DNA of 64,000 nucleotides from Henckelia pumila (GCF_033568475.1 NW_027331831.1:7316001-7380000); one strand, 5' to 3'; shown: positions 13,742-26,786, counted from the stretch's first letter. The notes: generated by a model from the sequence alone, not told the origin. Made by a program: numbers and translations.

Positions 13742-14174
13742 TAAGGGTGCAAACGAGTCGAGTATCATACTACTAGAGTTTGACTCGACTCGTATTTACT
13801 CTACTTGAGCTTGAACTCGGTCGAATAATTAATTTCAAACTCGAACTCAACTCGTGTATATTTCGAGCTACTCGAGCTCGAACTTGAAAAACTCAAAAAA
13901 TAAACTTATATATAAATAAATATAGATAAATATATATATATTGATATTATATGTATTATATTTTTATATTTTTATATTATATATATACATAATCGAGTAG
14001 CTCGCGAGCTACTCGAACATATACATATAATTCTCGAGCTTGAGTTCGATTATAGATTCAATTCAAACTACTCGAACTCGACTCGAGCTCGATCAAATCG
14101 AATTCGAGTACGTCGAGTTTTGAACGAACCGCTCTCGAGTTGCTCACGAATAACTTGACTCGTTTGTACTCCTA
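13742..14174. mobile_element. Non-autonomous hAT-type element (433 bp)
   Basis: Inverted termini: TAAGGGTGCAAACGAGTCGAGT at the left (shown as its first 20 or so bases) and, reverse complemented, TAGGAGTACAAACGAGTCAAG at the right. They are flanked by near-identical 8-bp copies GTGAAACA and GTAAAATA. The interior is rich in CTCGAG/ACTCGA repeats and has no transposase. Confidence 0.65.
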
Positions 14175-14897
14175 GTAAAATATTTTAACTTGACCAAGAA
14201 GTATAGCCAAGTCAACCCACACACAACGTTAGATGCGTTCTTATATATCATTTTTTTTATATAGCACTCTCAATATTATTCATTATAAACAATATTATTC
14301 TCAAATTTTTTTAATCGAAATAAAGACATCGGAATTTATCTAGACAAGTCGTATTTGAAACCGCGGGTGAGAATTTCAAGTGTCCGTGTGTACCGATTCC
14401 AAGATAGAAGCAACTGTTGCGGCGACATGGACATTTGGTTGGTGAGAAAGCTACTATGTCCCCTAACCTATTATAAAAATATATATTTGAGAAAATAAGA
14501 TTAGGTCTTGTGTGCGATAATTGTTCTCGTCTGGATACCAACCGAAGCGTTTGGTTTTCGCGATTATATAACTTAAAAAATTTGAGTTTGTACTATAAAT
14601 TACATATATAACTTTTTATGAAAGGACACAATGTTAAGATCAAGCACTTATCACATACTAAAAATTATAGTTGTTAGCTATAAGACACAACTTTATTTCT
14701 TTATACTTGTGGCAGCACAGATGTGTTGTTAAACCCATGAGTACGGGGAAAGGCATGTCTTGCTCCTTGTGTTGTCTCAGTCGGCCCTGTCCCTAGCAAA
14801 ACAATATCACCGTTTAGATTTGATGTCTCTATTTTACAGCACACCTAGCCAACCATATATTCAAACAACGCAACGTCAGCAACTTGACGCACCAGAG

Positions 14898-14965
14898 CTC
14901 CCTAAGTGGTCACTCATCTCAGTACTATTCTCAACCGCGCATGGTTAACCCAACATGATGCGCGA
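14898..14965 (-). pseudogene. 5S rRNA-like remnant (possibly Cassandra-type TRIM or 5S-derived SINE fragment)
   Basis: Read on the minus strand, CGGTTGAGAATAGTACTGAGATGAGTGACCAC aligns by eye with the 3' half of plant 5S rRNA (GGGCGAGAGTAGTACTAGGATGGGTGACCTC), including the C-box region of the internal promoter. The upstream half of the 5S gene is weaker (TTGGGTTAACCATGCGC). A lone diverged 5S half is not a functional gene. Cassandra elements carry 5S sequence in their LTRs, and 5S-derived SINEs also exist; I cannot decide between them. Confidence 0.5.
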
Positions 14966-15147
14966 TTATATAACAGTCAATGTTAGAAGTTCAAATCTAA
15001 TCGATTGCATAAATATAATTATTGAGTGTTATTCAAATGCAATAATTATCCTTTTATTGAGTTAAACGTTTATCACTTGATAAATTTTTTTATATAAAAT
15101 AGCAGACATTGAGTACTGCAAATAGTCATAAAATATAATAAATAGTT

Positions 15148-15376
15148 TTTTTAAGTACAAATTATATCGAATATCGAAATTACATCGTATTGCAACACTA
15201 AAGAGTGAAATTTATCCGCACAACCGACGGAATTTGAACATGGACTCGAGACGTGCTTGTCTCGAGCTAAGAAAGTACCTAAATCTACCTAAATAAATTA
15301 AGAAATCTACCCGCAGTCAGCGGGAATCGAACCTGAAACCTCGTGGTCTCAGGGCCTCAGTCTTGACCTCATTGGC
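15148..15376 (-). mobile_element. tRNA-derived SINE in the promoter region of copy 2, perfect 18-bp target-site duplication
   Basis: On the minus strand it starts GCCAATGAGGTCAAGAC (box A-like), has box B GGTTCGATTCC about 50 bases later, and ends in an A tract (TTTTTT on the plus strand at 15145-15151). Identical 18-bp copies AAAATATAATAAATAGTT lie at 15130-15147 and 15377-15394. It sits about 110 bases upstream of the TATA box of copy 2 and 237 bases before its start codon. Confidence 0.88.
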
Positions 15377-15456
15377 AAAATATAATAAATAGTTATATGA
15401 AGAGTTGGTTGAGTTGGGCCATTTTACCATATGGAAAGTTGAAAGTTTCAATTTTG

Positions 15457-15493
15457 ACGCGTTGTTACCTGGCAACATACACCTTATATAAAG
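15457..15493 (+). promoter_or_regulatory. Core promoter of CCoAOMT-like copy 2
   Basis: ACGCGTTGTTAC (15457-15468), then TATATAAAG (15485-15493), 120 bases before the start codon. Same arrangement as the other three copies, but the element is preceded by TTG rather than TTC. A SINE (15148-15376) separates this core from the rest of the unit's upstream sequence. Confidence 0.7.
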
Positions 15494-15612
15494 GGCTACG
15501 CTTGGAGCAAATGAACCACACAACCAAATTATATTTCATAGTTTCAAATTATTTATAAGTACTCCGATCCCTATTTTAAGAATCTCTCCTTTTCTAATTC
15601 GTATCTTCAACA

Positions 15613-16951
<1,339 letters not shown>

Positions 16952-17052
16952 ATAAAAAATAATTTTTTTTTATGTCCTTATATATTGTTTAATTATGTTA
17001 TATTTTTTTTTTCAATTTGCGTTTTTTATTCAACTTATATCAATTGTAATTC

Positions 17053-17058
17053 AATAAA
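17053..17058 (+). terminator. Candidate poly(A) signal of copy 2
   Basis: AATAAA in the context TTCAATAAAC, 102 bases after the stop codon, as in copies 1 and 3. Confidence 0.45.
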
Positions 17059-17523
17059 CAATACAATAAATGTAATGATTTAATCAATAGCAGTCGTTCT
17101 TTTTTATGCTGTTGCAATTTTATCATTTGTGTGTGTGTCAATGTTAATACACACACTTCTTCTTAAAAATAAAATGTTAACACATACTAACTGATTGTGA
17201 CACGCGCGATGAATGCATGTGTTCCGTAAAAAAAAAAAAAAGAATGGAGTGTTTTTTTTATAAAAAATTAAAATAAAATCTATTAATTTTCGAAATTGAA
17301 ATATTGCCATAAAGGAGGTGTTGTAGTGATTATAGTAATAGATATCAAATTTACTGTTTGTAACATTTCTTGCATATATACATGGTCAATTAGTGGCTAT
17401 GTGCAATTTTATTGAATACCTTTGTTAATTTTAATTATAGTTTACTTTGACTTTCTTTCCCAATTTTTGGCCTTCTCATTCGGGAAAAAAAAACACATGA
17501 TTTTATACGCAGGACAATGCTTA

Positions 17524-17911
17524 GGCACCGTTTAGTTTGAGGTATGGTATAAGTAATATATAGATAAGTAGTATAATGTAATAAAAAATAAATAAGAAAT
17601 GATAGTTAAAATAATATTGGATTTGATTGATAGATTGTGGTTTATTTGATTTGATTGATTAAATTTTATATAAAAATATTAAATGACTATTTTGTCCTTT
17701 TAACAATTAATAAAATAAAAATTATATTATTTATAAGGGATAATATAGTAATTTGAATTCAATGATTTGATTGATGTGAGATAAATAATTAATGATTTGA
17801 TTGATGTAAAATAAATAGTTAATATATAGATAAATAATATAATGAAAAGAACGTGGGATGAGATGAGATGAGTTATATATATATTAGTAATACAGTGAAC
17901 AGAACGGTGCC
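17524..17911. mobile_element. Tourist-like (PIF/Harbinger) MITE, copy a
   Basis: Termini GGCACCGTTTAGTTTGA and, reverse complemented, GGCACCGTTCTGTTCAC. Flanked by TTA on both sides (17521-17523 and 17912-17914), the 3-bp duplication of PIF/Harbinger. The interior has repeated TTGATTTGATTGAT motifs. Similar over its length to the element at 18580. The interior open frame is not a gene. Confidence 0.75.
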
Positions 17912-18579
17912 TTAAAGTACATAGTATACTCCACATATGTTAAAATTAAAATTGAGGAAATTATGTATCAAACCTTTGTCAAATTAATTAAATAACTGAA
18001 CCAGTTTTTTTTTTTGTCAAGCTCTTTATTTCCAATTTAGTTTTTACTATATTGTATTGAACGTTATTACCTGTAACAAAAGCAACATAAAAACTTTATT
18101 TTGATAAAGTTTGGGAAATAAAAGATGACGTACGTACAATCAATAATTATAGATAGAATTTTCAAAAAAATAATAATTATAGATAGAATTAAAAATATAG
18201 TTTCTCCTTATTTAAAGTATTATTTAGTTGATTAAGATGTATTTTGTCTACGATGAAGTAAATATCCATTAGATAACCCAATTCTACCTACTGATTTTTT
18301 TTTTCTTCTATGGAGTCAGCAGGAAAAATTAAAATTTTGGTTCATTAATTTCCAAAATTTTTTGCACTAAAAGAATTAAATACTTAATTACATGATAGCT
18401 TCTTCAGAATTAGTTGGTGCATGAATTTTTTAAGTAATTGACAGCTACATTAATCCATAGAATAATTTTATATTTTAATTTAAATTATATATTATTTACG
18501 AGTGAAATTATATTTATTAGTCCTTCACGGTCCATACGATATTGTTATATTATTTTGTTCCCCACGATCCATACATTTA

Positions 18580-18966
18580 GGCACTGTTTGGTTTGAATAA
18601 TATGATAATTAATACATAAATAAGTAATATAATGTAATAAAAAGTAAATAATAAATGATAGTTAATATATTATTTGATTTGATTGATAGATTATAATTTA
18701 TTTGATTTGATTGATTAAATTTTATATAAAAATGATAAATTACTATTTTATTTTTTATAATAAATAAAATATGAATAATATTATTTATAAGGAGTAGTAT
18801 AGTAATTTATATTAAATGATTTGATTGATATATAAGATAAATTATTAATGATTTGATTGATGTAAAACTAATAATTAAAATAGATAGATAAATAATATGA
18901 CAAGAATGCGAGATTGGATGAGATAAATTATACATAGATTAATAATACACCAAACCAAATGGTGCC
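18580..18966. mobile_element. Tourist-like (PIF/Harbinger) MITE, copy b
   Basis: Termini GGCACTGTTTGGTTTGA and, reverse complemented, GGCACCATTTGGTTTGG. Left flank TTA, right flank TAG. Same orientation and nearly the same length as copy a, 668 bases away. Confidence 0.75.
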
Positions 18967-19154
18967 TAGTACACTAATAATAATAATTCCATTTTTAACA
19001 TTTTTAAATCAAAAGAGAAATCATTTATGAGAATGGTATAGCTCAGAAGTCAGAAAGAAACCAAAATTAAATTGAAAATTTGTGGCAATTAAAAGAAAAG
19101 ACATATTATTTTAGATAAGATCAAAGTAAATTATTTTTGTTGGGTCAATCTTGG

Positions 19155-20164
19155 GGAAATATTAAGTAATTAACCTTCATTTGAATCTCACTTAGAAAAA
19201 TAACCTCCTGTTTTTTTATTACTTATTTTTACTGTTTTGTCCTTTTTTTTAACATGATTCTCATTATTAAGTATTAGATTTTTGACCTCTCAATTTGATG
19301 AAAACTTAAAATATATTAGATTTTTGACCTTCTTAATTTGATGGCAATTTAAAGATGCCAATTTGCCAAAGTAAAGAGTTATAAAATTTAATGATTTGTG
19401 CTATAATTACATATAATTAAAACTTAATAATCTTAATTTATTAATATGACTCTTCTCCTTACCAAATCCACTAATTAAGGTATTTCACCAACTGTATTAT
19501 TTTTAATTGAAAATGTTTAATTTATCGATAATTTATGTACACATAAAAACAAAAAAAAATTACTTAAAAACTTTTTTCTTCTAATTTTCAAAAATGATCA
19601 AAGAAACACAAAATCATCAAAATGTCAAGTTTGATATTTATTGCATTGGAATAGCTAGAAATCCTTAATAAATCCACTCAATTTCTTTGCATCATTAATT
19701 CTTTAATTTATTATGATTTCGGTTCTTCACACAATTTAAAAACAAAGTAATAGACACTAAAAATTAAAAACAAAAAATCAAAGGAATAAAAATTATTTAA
19801 ATATAAAAAATAACGAAAAATTAAATTTTAAAAAAAAAACTTACGTACCTTGGGTATGAAAAAATGGAAGGTTCCAGAAATTTAAGAGTGGGAAATTTAT
19901 TTATTTATTTATTTTTTTAAAAAAAGGGAGAGGTTAAAACAATGGAAGAAGAAAGGAGGAGTTGAACGGAGGCGGCAAACAATGCTGAGAAGGAAAAATT
20001 AGGGATTTTAGGTGATTAGTCTAATTGAGATTAAATAGCATAAAGGGTAATTTTGACATATATTAAATTAAAACTCATTTACAAGGTTAGTTTACAAAAT
20101 AAAATATTAAAAAGGTCAAAAATCTAAGTAAAAATTAAAAGAATGTTATTTTTCAAATTGTCCC
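19155..20164. mobile_element. Candidate non-autonomous DNA element bounded by 11-bp direct repeats
   Basis: GTCAATCTTGG occurs exactly at 19144-19154 and 20165-20175. The enclosed 1,010 bases begin GGAAATATTAAG and end AAATTGTCCC, and inner segments are partly complementary (TAGATTTTTGACC near 19325 and GGTCAAAAATCTA near 20114). No coding region. Consistent with a Mutator-like element, but the inverted ends are weak. Confidence 0.45.
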
Positions 20165-21365
20165 GTCAATCTTGGCTCGTAGCGTATCCACATATACAAA
20201 ATTTCAAGATGAATTATATATATATATATATACTAAAGTATAAAAATATTAAAGTTGTAGGACCAAATATAATCAATTTCACCAAAGTTATAGTCGATTA
20301 TATAATACACAATAACATAACTCAAATCTTTAAAATACACAAAAAAATCAACTGATCTCAAGCAACTTATGTCGATCGTTCTCTAAGCACAGGCAATTGT
20401 TGTGCATGCATTATAAATTTTCACATTTTGCAATCAATGTGAATAATGAAATACGTGACATTAACTCTCATACTGATTTTATGATCAAATAATAGTATAA
20501 CTGCAATATCTTAATTTTTCACAACTCAAATATCACGTGTTGAATGCTCACTTGGCATTAGCAATTGTTACACCTAAATTTTTTTGTTTACACCAAATTT
20601 ATGCTCGAGTTTTTATTTTAAGATATTTAGCTTTTTTATGTAAGAATAATGTTATCACGGTGATGAGTATTTAGGAACCAAAATTGGTATGAAAGACACA
20701 CAACGAGCATCTTACTCGTATTAAGAAAACTTTTGATGACATGAAATGCGTATATGCTAATTATAATATATAATATTTAATTAAAAAAAATGAAATATGC
20801 TTCGAAATTAAATGTGTATCAAAACATATATTAAAATAGAGATTCTTTTTTCTTCAATTTATAAACAAATGGATGCCACCAGCTAATACAAAAATTTGGT
20901 TGGAATAATGGTTTGGCGCATTTACGTTAGGAATGGTAGTTTATCCCCCATTAATTGATTTCTAAATAACTAATTTTGAAATCATCGAAAGAAAATAAGC
21001 ATTTCTGTTGACTTTTTTACAAATAATTACACACATGACACACACATAAATTACATTCTTGATTTGAATCTCCCTCTTCTCGTTCATATATTCTTAGGCA
21101 TAATAATTGAGACCCACGACTTTTATTGAAAAGATTCCTAAGTTTACATTTAGTGGGTGTTTTTCTTTTAATTATTGTTATTCGATGATATAAATGATAT
21201 GGATAAATTTTTATTTTTATTTTTGTTTACTTTGTTAATCTATCCGTTCTAAATATAAAAGTCAATTTTTTTTTTCATTTGTTTCAAATATATAATCTAT
21301 TTTTTATATTTATTATTATTTTATATGTTCTCTTACCAAAATATATTCTATCTTGATAAATATTA

Positions 21366-21784
21366 GGGAGAACTGCATTTTTATCTCGTTATTTGCACTT
21401 TTTTTCACTTTTGGTCATGTTAACGATGAATTTGTATTTTCAGTCTTGTAATTTTTTTTCATTTGGTCATGTTATGTTGAATTTTTATTTTTAGTCATAT
21501 AACTTATATATTATTTGCGTATTTTACTTTTAACTTGTAGTTATTTTCATTTTTGAACTTTTTTATTTGTCGCAAAAAGATAAGAAAATAAAATAAAATA
21601 CAAATTAAATGATCAAAAATGAAAATAATACACAAATTATTAGAGGACTAAAAATACAAATTCACTGTAACATTATCAAAAATAGAATAAACATGTAATT
21701 TATGAGACTGAAAATACAAATTCATCGTTAACGTGACAAAAAATATAAAAAAACAAATAGCATCACTAAAAATATTGTTATCCC
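21366..21784. mobile_element. Mutator-like MITE, exact 9-bp target-site duplication
   Basis: TAAATATTA flanks it exactly (21357-21365 and 21785-21793). The left end GGGAGAACTGCATTTTTA and the right end (reverse complement) GGGATAACAATATTTTTAG are similar. Both arms repeat TTCACTTTTGGTCATGTTAAC-like motifs, so the element nearly folds back on itself. No transposase. Confidence 0.75.
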
Positions 21785-21863
21785 TAAATATTAAATATAT
21801 TAACTATTTTTAACAATTTTAGGCGCCGGAGAGTCGCGCATCTCTTTTAAATATATATGTCAT

Positions 21864-21970
21864 TGGTCAATGATTATTAGGTAACTAAATTTGATAGTAG
21901 GTCATAATCATCGAACTGGTCAACGATTATTAGGTAAGTAAATTTGATAGTAGGTCACAATCCTCGAAAA
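21864..21970. repeat. Two-copy 53-bp tandem duplication next to the GGAGAGTC module
   Basis: GGTCAATGATTATTAGGTAAC...TTTGATAGTAGGTCATAATC is followed at once by a second copy starting at 21918. Unit 4 carries a single version (GGTCAACGATTATTTGGTAGG, about 31205-31250), so the doubling is specific to unit 3. Confidence 0.75.
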
Positions 21971-22460
21971 TTGTTCACATCGTTATAACAATTTTTTTTT
22001 AAATTTTGTAACAAGGGTTTTTACATTTTTAATATACATTTCTTGGATTTTTTTAAATATACAAATAGTTTCCACGTTTAAAATTTTCTTCAGAGTAGTA
22101 CAAAATACTCATCTTATTATTACCCAATTATAGATCAAGTGTTGACCAGGTTTATGAAAATTATAAGGAGGTAACATTAATAACAAAATTATCTTTAAAA
22201 TTTTAAATCGTAAAGTATTTCGAATTACGTATAATATTTCAACCGATTTTCAAACAAATTGATATAATTATTTTCCCAAACAATTATATTCGATCCAATG
22301 ACGCAACACTTTATAAAATACGAAAATTAAATAAGTTGTATCTACAATAAGCAGCTAGCTGATGAGTAATTACATATGTAGTATGTACTACATTCAAGTT
22401 CAACTCCACTAAAAAGGATGAACGAGATGGAAAAGTCATAGTTGTTGTCCATTAAATAGA

Positions 22461-22758
22461 AGAAAAATTATATTTTTGATCCTATAATTCTATTTCTAAT
22501 ATTTTTATTTTTATGTTATCAAATTTCAATTTTAATTGGTTATATATTTTTTTTTTAATTTTTGATAATTTAAGTAATTAATTTTTTTATTGGGAGTACT
22601 GACGTGACATCATACACGTCAGTATCAAGTCGAAAAAAGAAACTAAAATTGTTTTTTTTTTTAAAAAAAAAGAAAAAATAACAAACTAAAACTGCAATTT
22701 GACAACACATTACATATATGAGGGCACAAAAATATAAGACAATAAAAAACAATTCTCC
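22461..22758. mobile_element. Degenerate Mutator-like MITE (probable)
   Basis: The left part (AAAAATTATATTTTTGATCC) and right part (reading GGAGAATTGTTTTTTATTG in reverse complement) are partly inverted, with a central CTGACGTGACATCATACACGTCAG segment. Flanks TTAAATAGA and TTTAAATAA match at 7 of 9 positions. Related in layout to 55028-55329. Confidence 0.45.
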
Positions 22759-22988
22759 TTTAAATAAAATATTTAAATATTTTTTGAATAAATTTAATCG
22801 ACAGCGCATTGAAATCTATTAAAATAAAGAAACTGAAAATCATCAATCACATCTTTTCAAAAAAAAAAATAAAAATTTAATTGAATTTACCTTCAAAACG
22901 TATTTCCTAGAAGGAAGCATTTTTGTAAGGTGAAAAATATGTCATCGAATGATCTTAAAGTGTCAAAGTTGGTAGAGTAGGTGAACTC

Positions 22989-23424
22989 TGTTAGGTGGGA
23001 TGTCAGCCCTTATTAATTATGATTGGTAGTGGTTAGTGGATTGCAGGTAGTTGGAGAAGACGCGTGAATTTAATTCACGCGTATCGGGAAGCTCTATAAC
23101 CTCTTCAGTTTTATATATCCCAACAAAAAAAAAAAAATACGAGAGCAAAAGGAAAAGAAACAAAAGAGAGAGTTTCTTGGTTTTTCTTGATTGTTCTTTT
23201 GTGTGATTTAGAGAAATATTTTCTCGGTAATACTCGGGGGTTGAGATCGTGTGAGAGATATAGTGTTTTGTTTACACTTGTAATATTTCATCGATAATAA
23301 ATATTTGCAGCAGCTCCGTGGACGTAGCCTATATTGGGTGAACCACGTAAATCTTTGAAGTTCTTATTGATTATTTTATTCCGCAATTATTATCTTTATG
23401 ATCGCTTTGGCATAATCGCTAACA
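22989..23424 (+). repeat. 5' LTR of copia element B
   Basis: 436 bp, TGTTAGGTGG...GCTAACA. Followed two bases later by the primer-binding site. Begins at the AACTC duplication. Confidence 0.88.
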
Positions 23425-26063
23425 ACTGGTATTAGAGTTGTTACGGTGTCCGGGAGCCTTGGTGAATTTTTTTTTAAAATTCTGAGTATGCTCCGTGGTC
23501 GCAGCTTTGTCTCATCTTCCACATCAGAAAAGATTTTTTGAAATTTTATTAAGCTAAGACAGTAGAAGCGATGGCCGAAAATTACGGATCGGGACCGGGA
23601 ATCAATAAGTTCGACTGTACAGATTTCACGTTCTGGCGGTTACAGATTAAAGATTATATGTATAGCAAGAAGCTGCATCAACCTCTATCTGGGGTGAAGC
23701 CAAAAAAGATGGAGGATGATGAGTGGGAGCTTCTTGACCGACAGGTGTTAGGAGTAATATGATTGACCCTAACAAAGAACGTGGCACACAACGTGGCGGA
23801 GGCAAAAACCACTGAGGAGATGATGTCCATTTTGTCGGACATGTACGAGAAGTCATCAACAAATAATAAAGTGTTCCTCATTAAAAAATTATTCAACTTA
23901 AAGATGGAGGAAGGTGCTTCGGTGACGGCACACATCAATGAATTCAACACGATTGTTTCTCAGCTAACATCGGTTGAAACCAAGTTTGATGATGAGATCC
24001 GTGCACTTATTATTTTGGCGTCTTTACCAAATGTTTGGGAGCCGATGCGGGCAGCGGTTAGCAATTCTGCTGGAAAAGAAAAGTTACAATTCAATGATGT
24101 CAGAGATCTAATTCTTGGTGAAGAAGTTCGCAGGATGGATTCGGGTGAAGGGACATCGTCGAGATCTGCCCTAAATCTTGAGAATAGAGGCAGAGGCAGA
24201 AGTAGCGAAAAAGGTTCTAACCGATTGTGTGGCAGATCCAAATCAAGGAGTGGAAAAGACAAAAATACCTTCGAAAAGAAATTAAAGTGTTGGAGCTGAG
24301 GTGAAACTGGTCACATGAAAAAGGACTGCAGATCACCCAAAAATAATGCAAATGATGCTACTGAGGATGTACATGATGCCTTAGTACTATCCATGAAAAG
24401 TCCGGTTGATTCTTGGATTATGGATTCAGGAGCTTCATTTCATACCACCGGTGATCGTGAGGTATTCAGTAATTACACTGCTGGTAATTACGGAAAAGTT
24501 TTCTTGGAATATGGAAAACCTTTGTAAATAGCTGGTATGGGTGATATCAGTTTGAAAATGTCAAACGGGTCTATCTGGAAACTCAGCAAAGTAAGGCATG
24601 TACCAAAGTTGACTCGGAATCTGATCTCAGTGGGACAGCTCGATGACGAAGACCATAAAGTGACCTTTGGTGATGACTCTTGGAAAGTGAGCAAAAGATC
24701 TATGATTGTTGCTCGAGGACAGAAAACTGAAACCCTCTACATGACTTCCAGTTGCAGAGATATGTTAGCAGTTGTGGATGCTGGAGCTAACTCAAGTCTA
24801 TGGCACTGTAGACTTGGACATATGAGTGAGAAAGGAATGAAGATGGTGATGTCAAAAGGAAAACTACTGGAGTTAAAAACTGTCGAACACAAACTGTGTG
24901 AAAGTTGTGTTCTTGAAAAGGAGCAAAAGGATGAGCTTTTCGAAAGGCGGTAGAGAACCGAAAGCAACAAAGTTGGAGTTGGTTCATACTGACGTGTGGG
25001 GGCCATCTCCTATGACATCCCTTGGCAGCTCACGATATTATGTCACATTTATTGATGATTCGAGCAGGAAAGTTTGGGTTTATTTTTTGAAAAATAAATC
25101 TGATGTTTACGAAACCTTTAAGAGGTGGAAAGTCATGGTGGATAATGAGACCAACTCGAAGGTGAATTGTTTACGGTCTGATAACGGAAGAGAATATGAA
25201 GATTTTGAGTTCAAGAAGTATTGCGCACAGAATGGGATCAAGATGGAGAAAACCATTCCTAGTACACCTCAACATAATGGTGTGGCTGAAAGAATGAACA
25301 GGACCCTGAATGAACGTTCCAGGAGCATGAGATTGCATGTTGGATTGCCGAAATCATTCTGGGCTGATGCAGTTAACACTGCAGCGTATCTGATCAACAG
25401 AGGACCTTCGGTACCACTTGATTGCAGAATACCAGAGGAGGTCTGGAGCGGCAAAGGAGTAAACCTTTCGTTCTTGAAAGTGTTTGGTTGTCTCTCATAT
25501 GTTCATATTGATTCAGCCAGCAGAACAAAACTTGATCCGAAATCAAAGAAGTGTTTCTTTATTGGTTATGGAGAAAATGAGTTTGGTTATCGATTCTGGG
25601 ATGACCAAAATCGGAAGATCATTCGGAGCTGAGATGTAATCTTCAATGAGTATGTGATGTACAAGGACAGGTAGCGTTGGAGCTGGTGATGAATGTCCTG
25701 AAGTCAAGAAGACAGATGAAATACCATTGATGGATATTCCTGTGAATGAGTCGGAAACCAGTAACCTGAAAGATAATGAAATGGTTGCACAAGATGATGA
25801 CCCGAAAACTCCGGAAATTGAACTCAGAAGATCTTCTAGAACAATCAGACCACCTCAAAAATACTCTTCAACAATTCATTATATTTTGCTAACAGATAAA
25901 GGTGAACCGGAGACCTTTGAAAAAGCGATGCAAAATGATAATTCAATCAAGTGGGAGTTAGCCATTAAAGGCGACATGGACTGCAAATATAAGAGAAGAG
26001 ACATGAGCTGCTACATTGACTGTGTGAAGTCATGATTGAAATCAAGTCTTCAAGTGGGAGATT

Positions 26064-26502
26064 TGTTAGGTGGGATGTCAGCCCTTATTAATTATGGTTG
26101 GTAGTGGGCAGTGGATTGCAGGTAGTAGGAGAAGACGCGTATCGGGGAGCTCTATAAATAGAGCTCCCCCCCCCCCCCCTCTCAGTTTTATATATCCCAA
26201 CAGAAAAGAAAAAAATACGAGTGCAAAAGGAAAAGAAACAAAAAAGAGAGTTTCTTGGGTTTTCTTGAGTGTTTTTTTGTGTGAGTTAGAGAAATATTTT
26301 CTCGGTAATACTCGGGGGTTGGGATCGTGTGAGAGATATAGTGTTTTATTTATACTTGTAATATTTCTCCGATAATAAATATTTGCAGCAGCTCCGTGGA
26401 CGTAGCCTATATTGGGTGAACCACGTAAATCTTTGATATTCTTATTGATTATTTTATTCCGCAATTATTATCGTCATGATTGCTTCGGCATAATCCATAA
26501 CA
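26064..26502 (+). repeat. 3' LTR of copia element B
   Basis: 439 bp, TGTTAGGTGG...CATAACA, preceded by the purine tract AAGTGGGAG. Contains a C14 run at about 26167-26180 not found in the 5' LTR. Confidence 0.88.
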
Positions 26503-26786
26503 AACTCTTGGTCAGAGGTCAGGAGTTCGATTCTCCTTACCAACATCTTCTTGGACTAGCCTGTCACACAGGGCTTGCCTAGTATGGTTTACTTGGCTAA
26601 CGTAGTTTGAAGGCTATTGCATTAGCTCGAGGGTTTACCCAGTGCACACCGAAGATAGCGACTGCGGGTTTCCACGTTACAAATATATATATATGCTATC
26701 GAATTAAATAATTGATTACAAGAAAAGTTGGTTGAGTCGTCGTAGATATTCTTAATTTATTGATTCTCACATTGAAACTTTCAATC

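Larger units (their letters stand above)
22989..26502 (+). mobile_element. Ty1/copia element B, Tnt1-like (fossil), nested in a SINE
   Basis: LTRs at 22989-23424 and 26064-26502, exact 5-bp target-site copies AACTC (22984-22988 and 26503-26507), and a primer-binding site TGGTATTAGAGTTG (23427-23440), close to the usual initiator tRNA-Met site. Recognisable parts in order: gag with a zinc knuckle region (about 23571-24340), protease (MDSGASFHTT), and the GAG-pre-integrase and integrase core (about 24540-25630). The 3,514-bp length is short for the family. It is broken, with several breaks. The LTRs agree well but with clear differences (roughly 5% plus indels by eye), suggesting an insertion of a few million years or less. 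Confidence 0.9.
22951..26691 (+). mobile_element. tRNA-derived SINE split by copia element B
   Basis: The two SINE parts are 22951-22988 and 26508-26691. Box A (TGTCAAAGTTGG, 22961-22972) is in the left part and box B (GAGTTCGATTCTC, near 26520-26533) in the right, and together they read as a normal tRNA-like head. The SINE's own target-site copies are TATGTCATCGAAT (22938-22950) and TATGCTATCGAAT (26692-26704). Unit 4 has the uninterrupted site TATGTCATTCAAT at 32323-32335, flanked by matching sequence on both sides: a natural empty site. Confidence 0.82.

Noticed and set aside
23571-25632. Open frames at 23.5-25.7 kb as plant genes
   Set aside because: They are gag, protease and integrase parts of copia element B, bounded by LTRs and a target-site duplication.
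26508-26560. Isolated box B as a tRNA gene
   Set aside because: It is the right half of the SINE split by element B.
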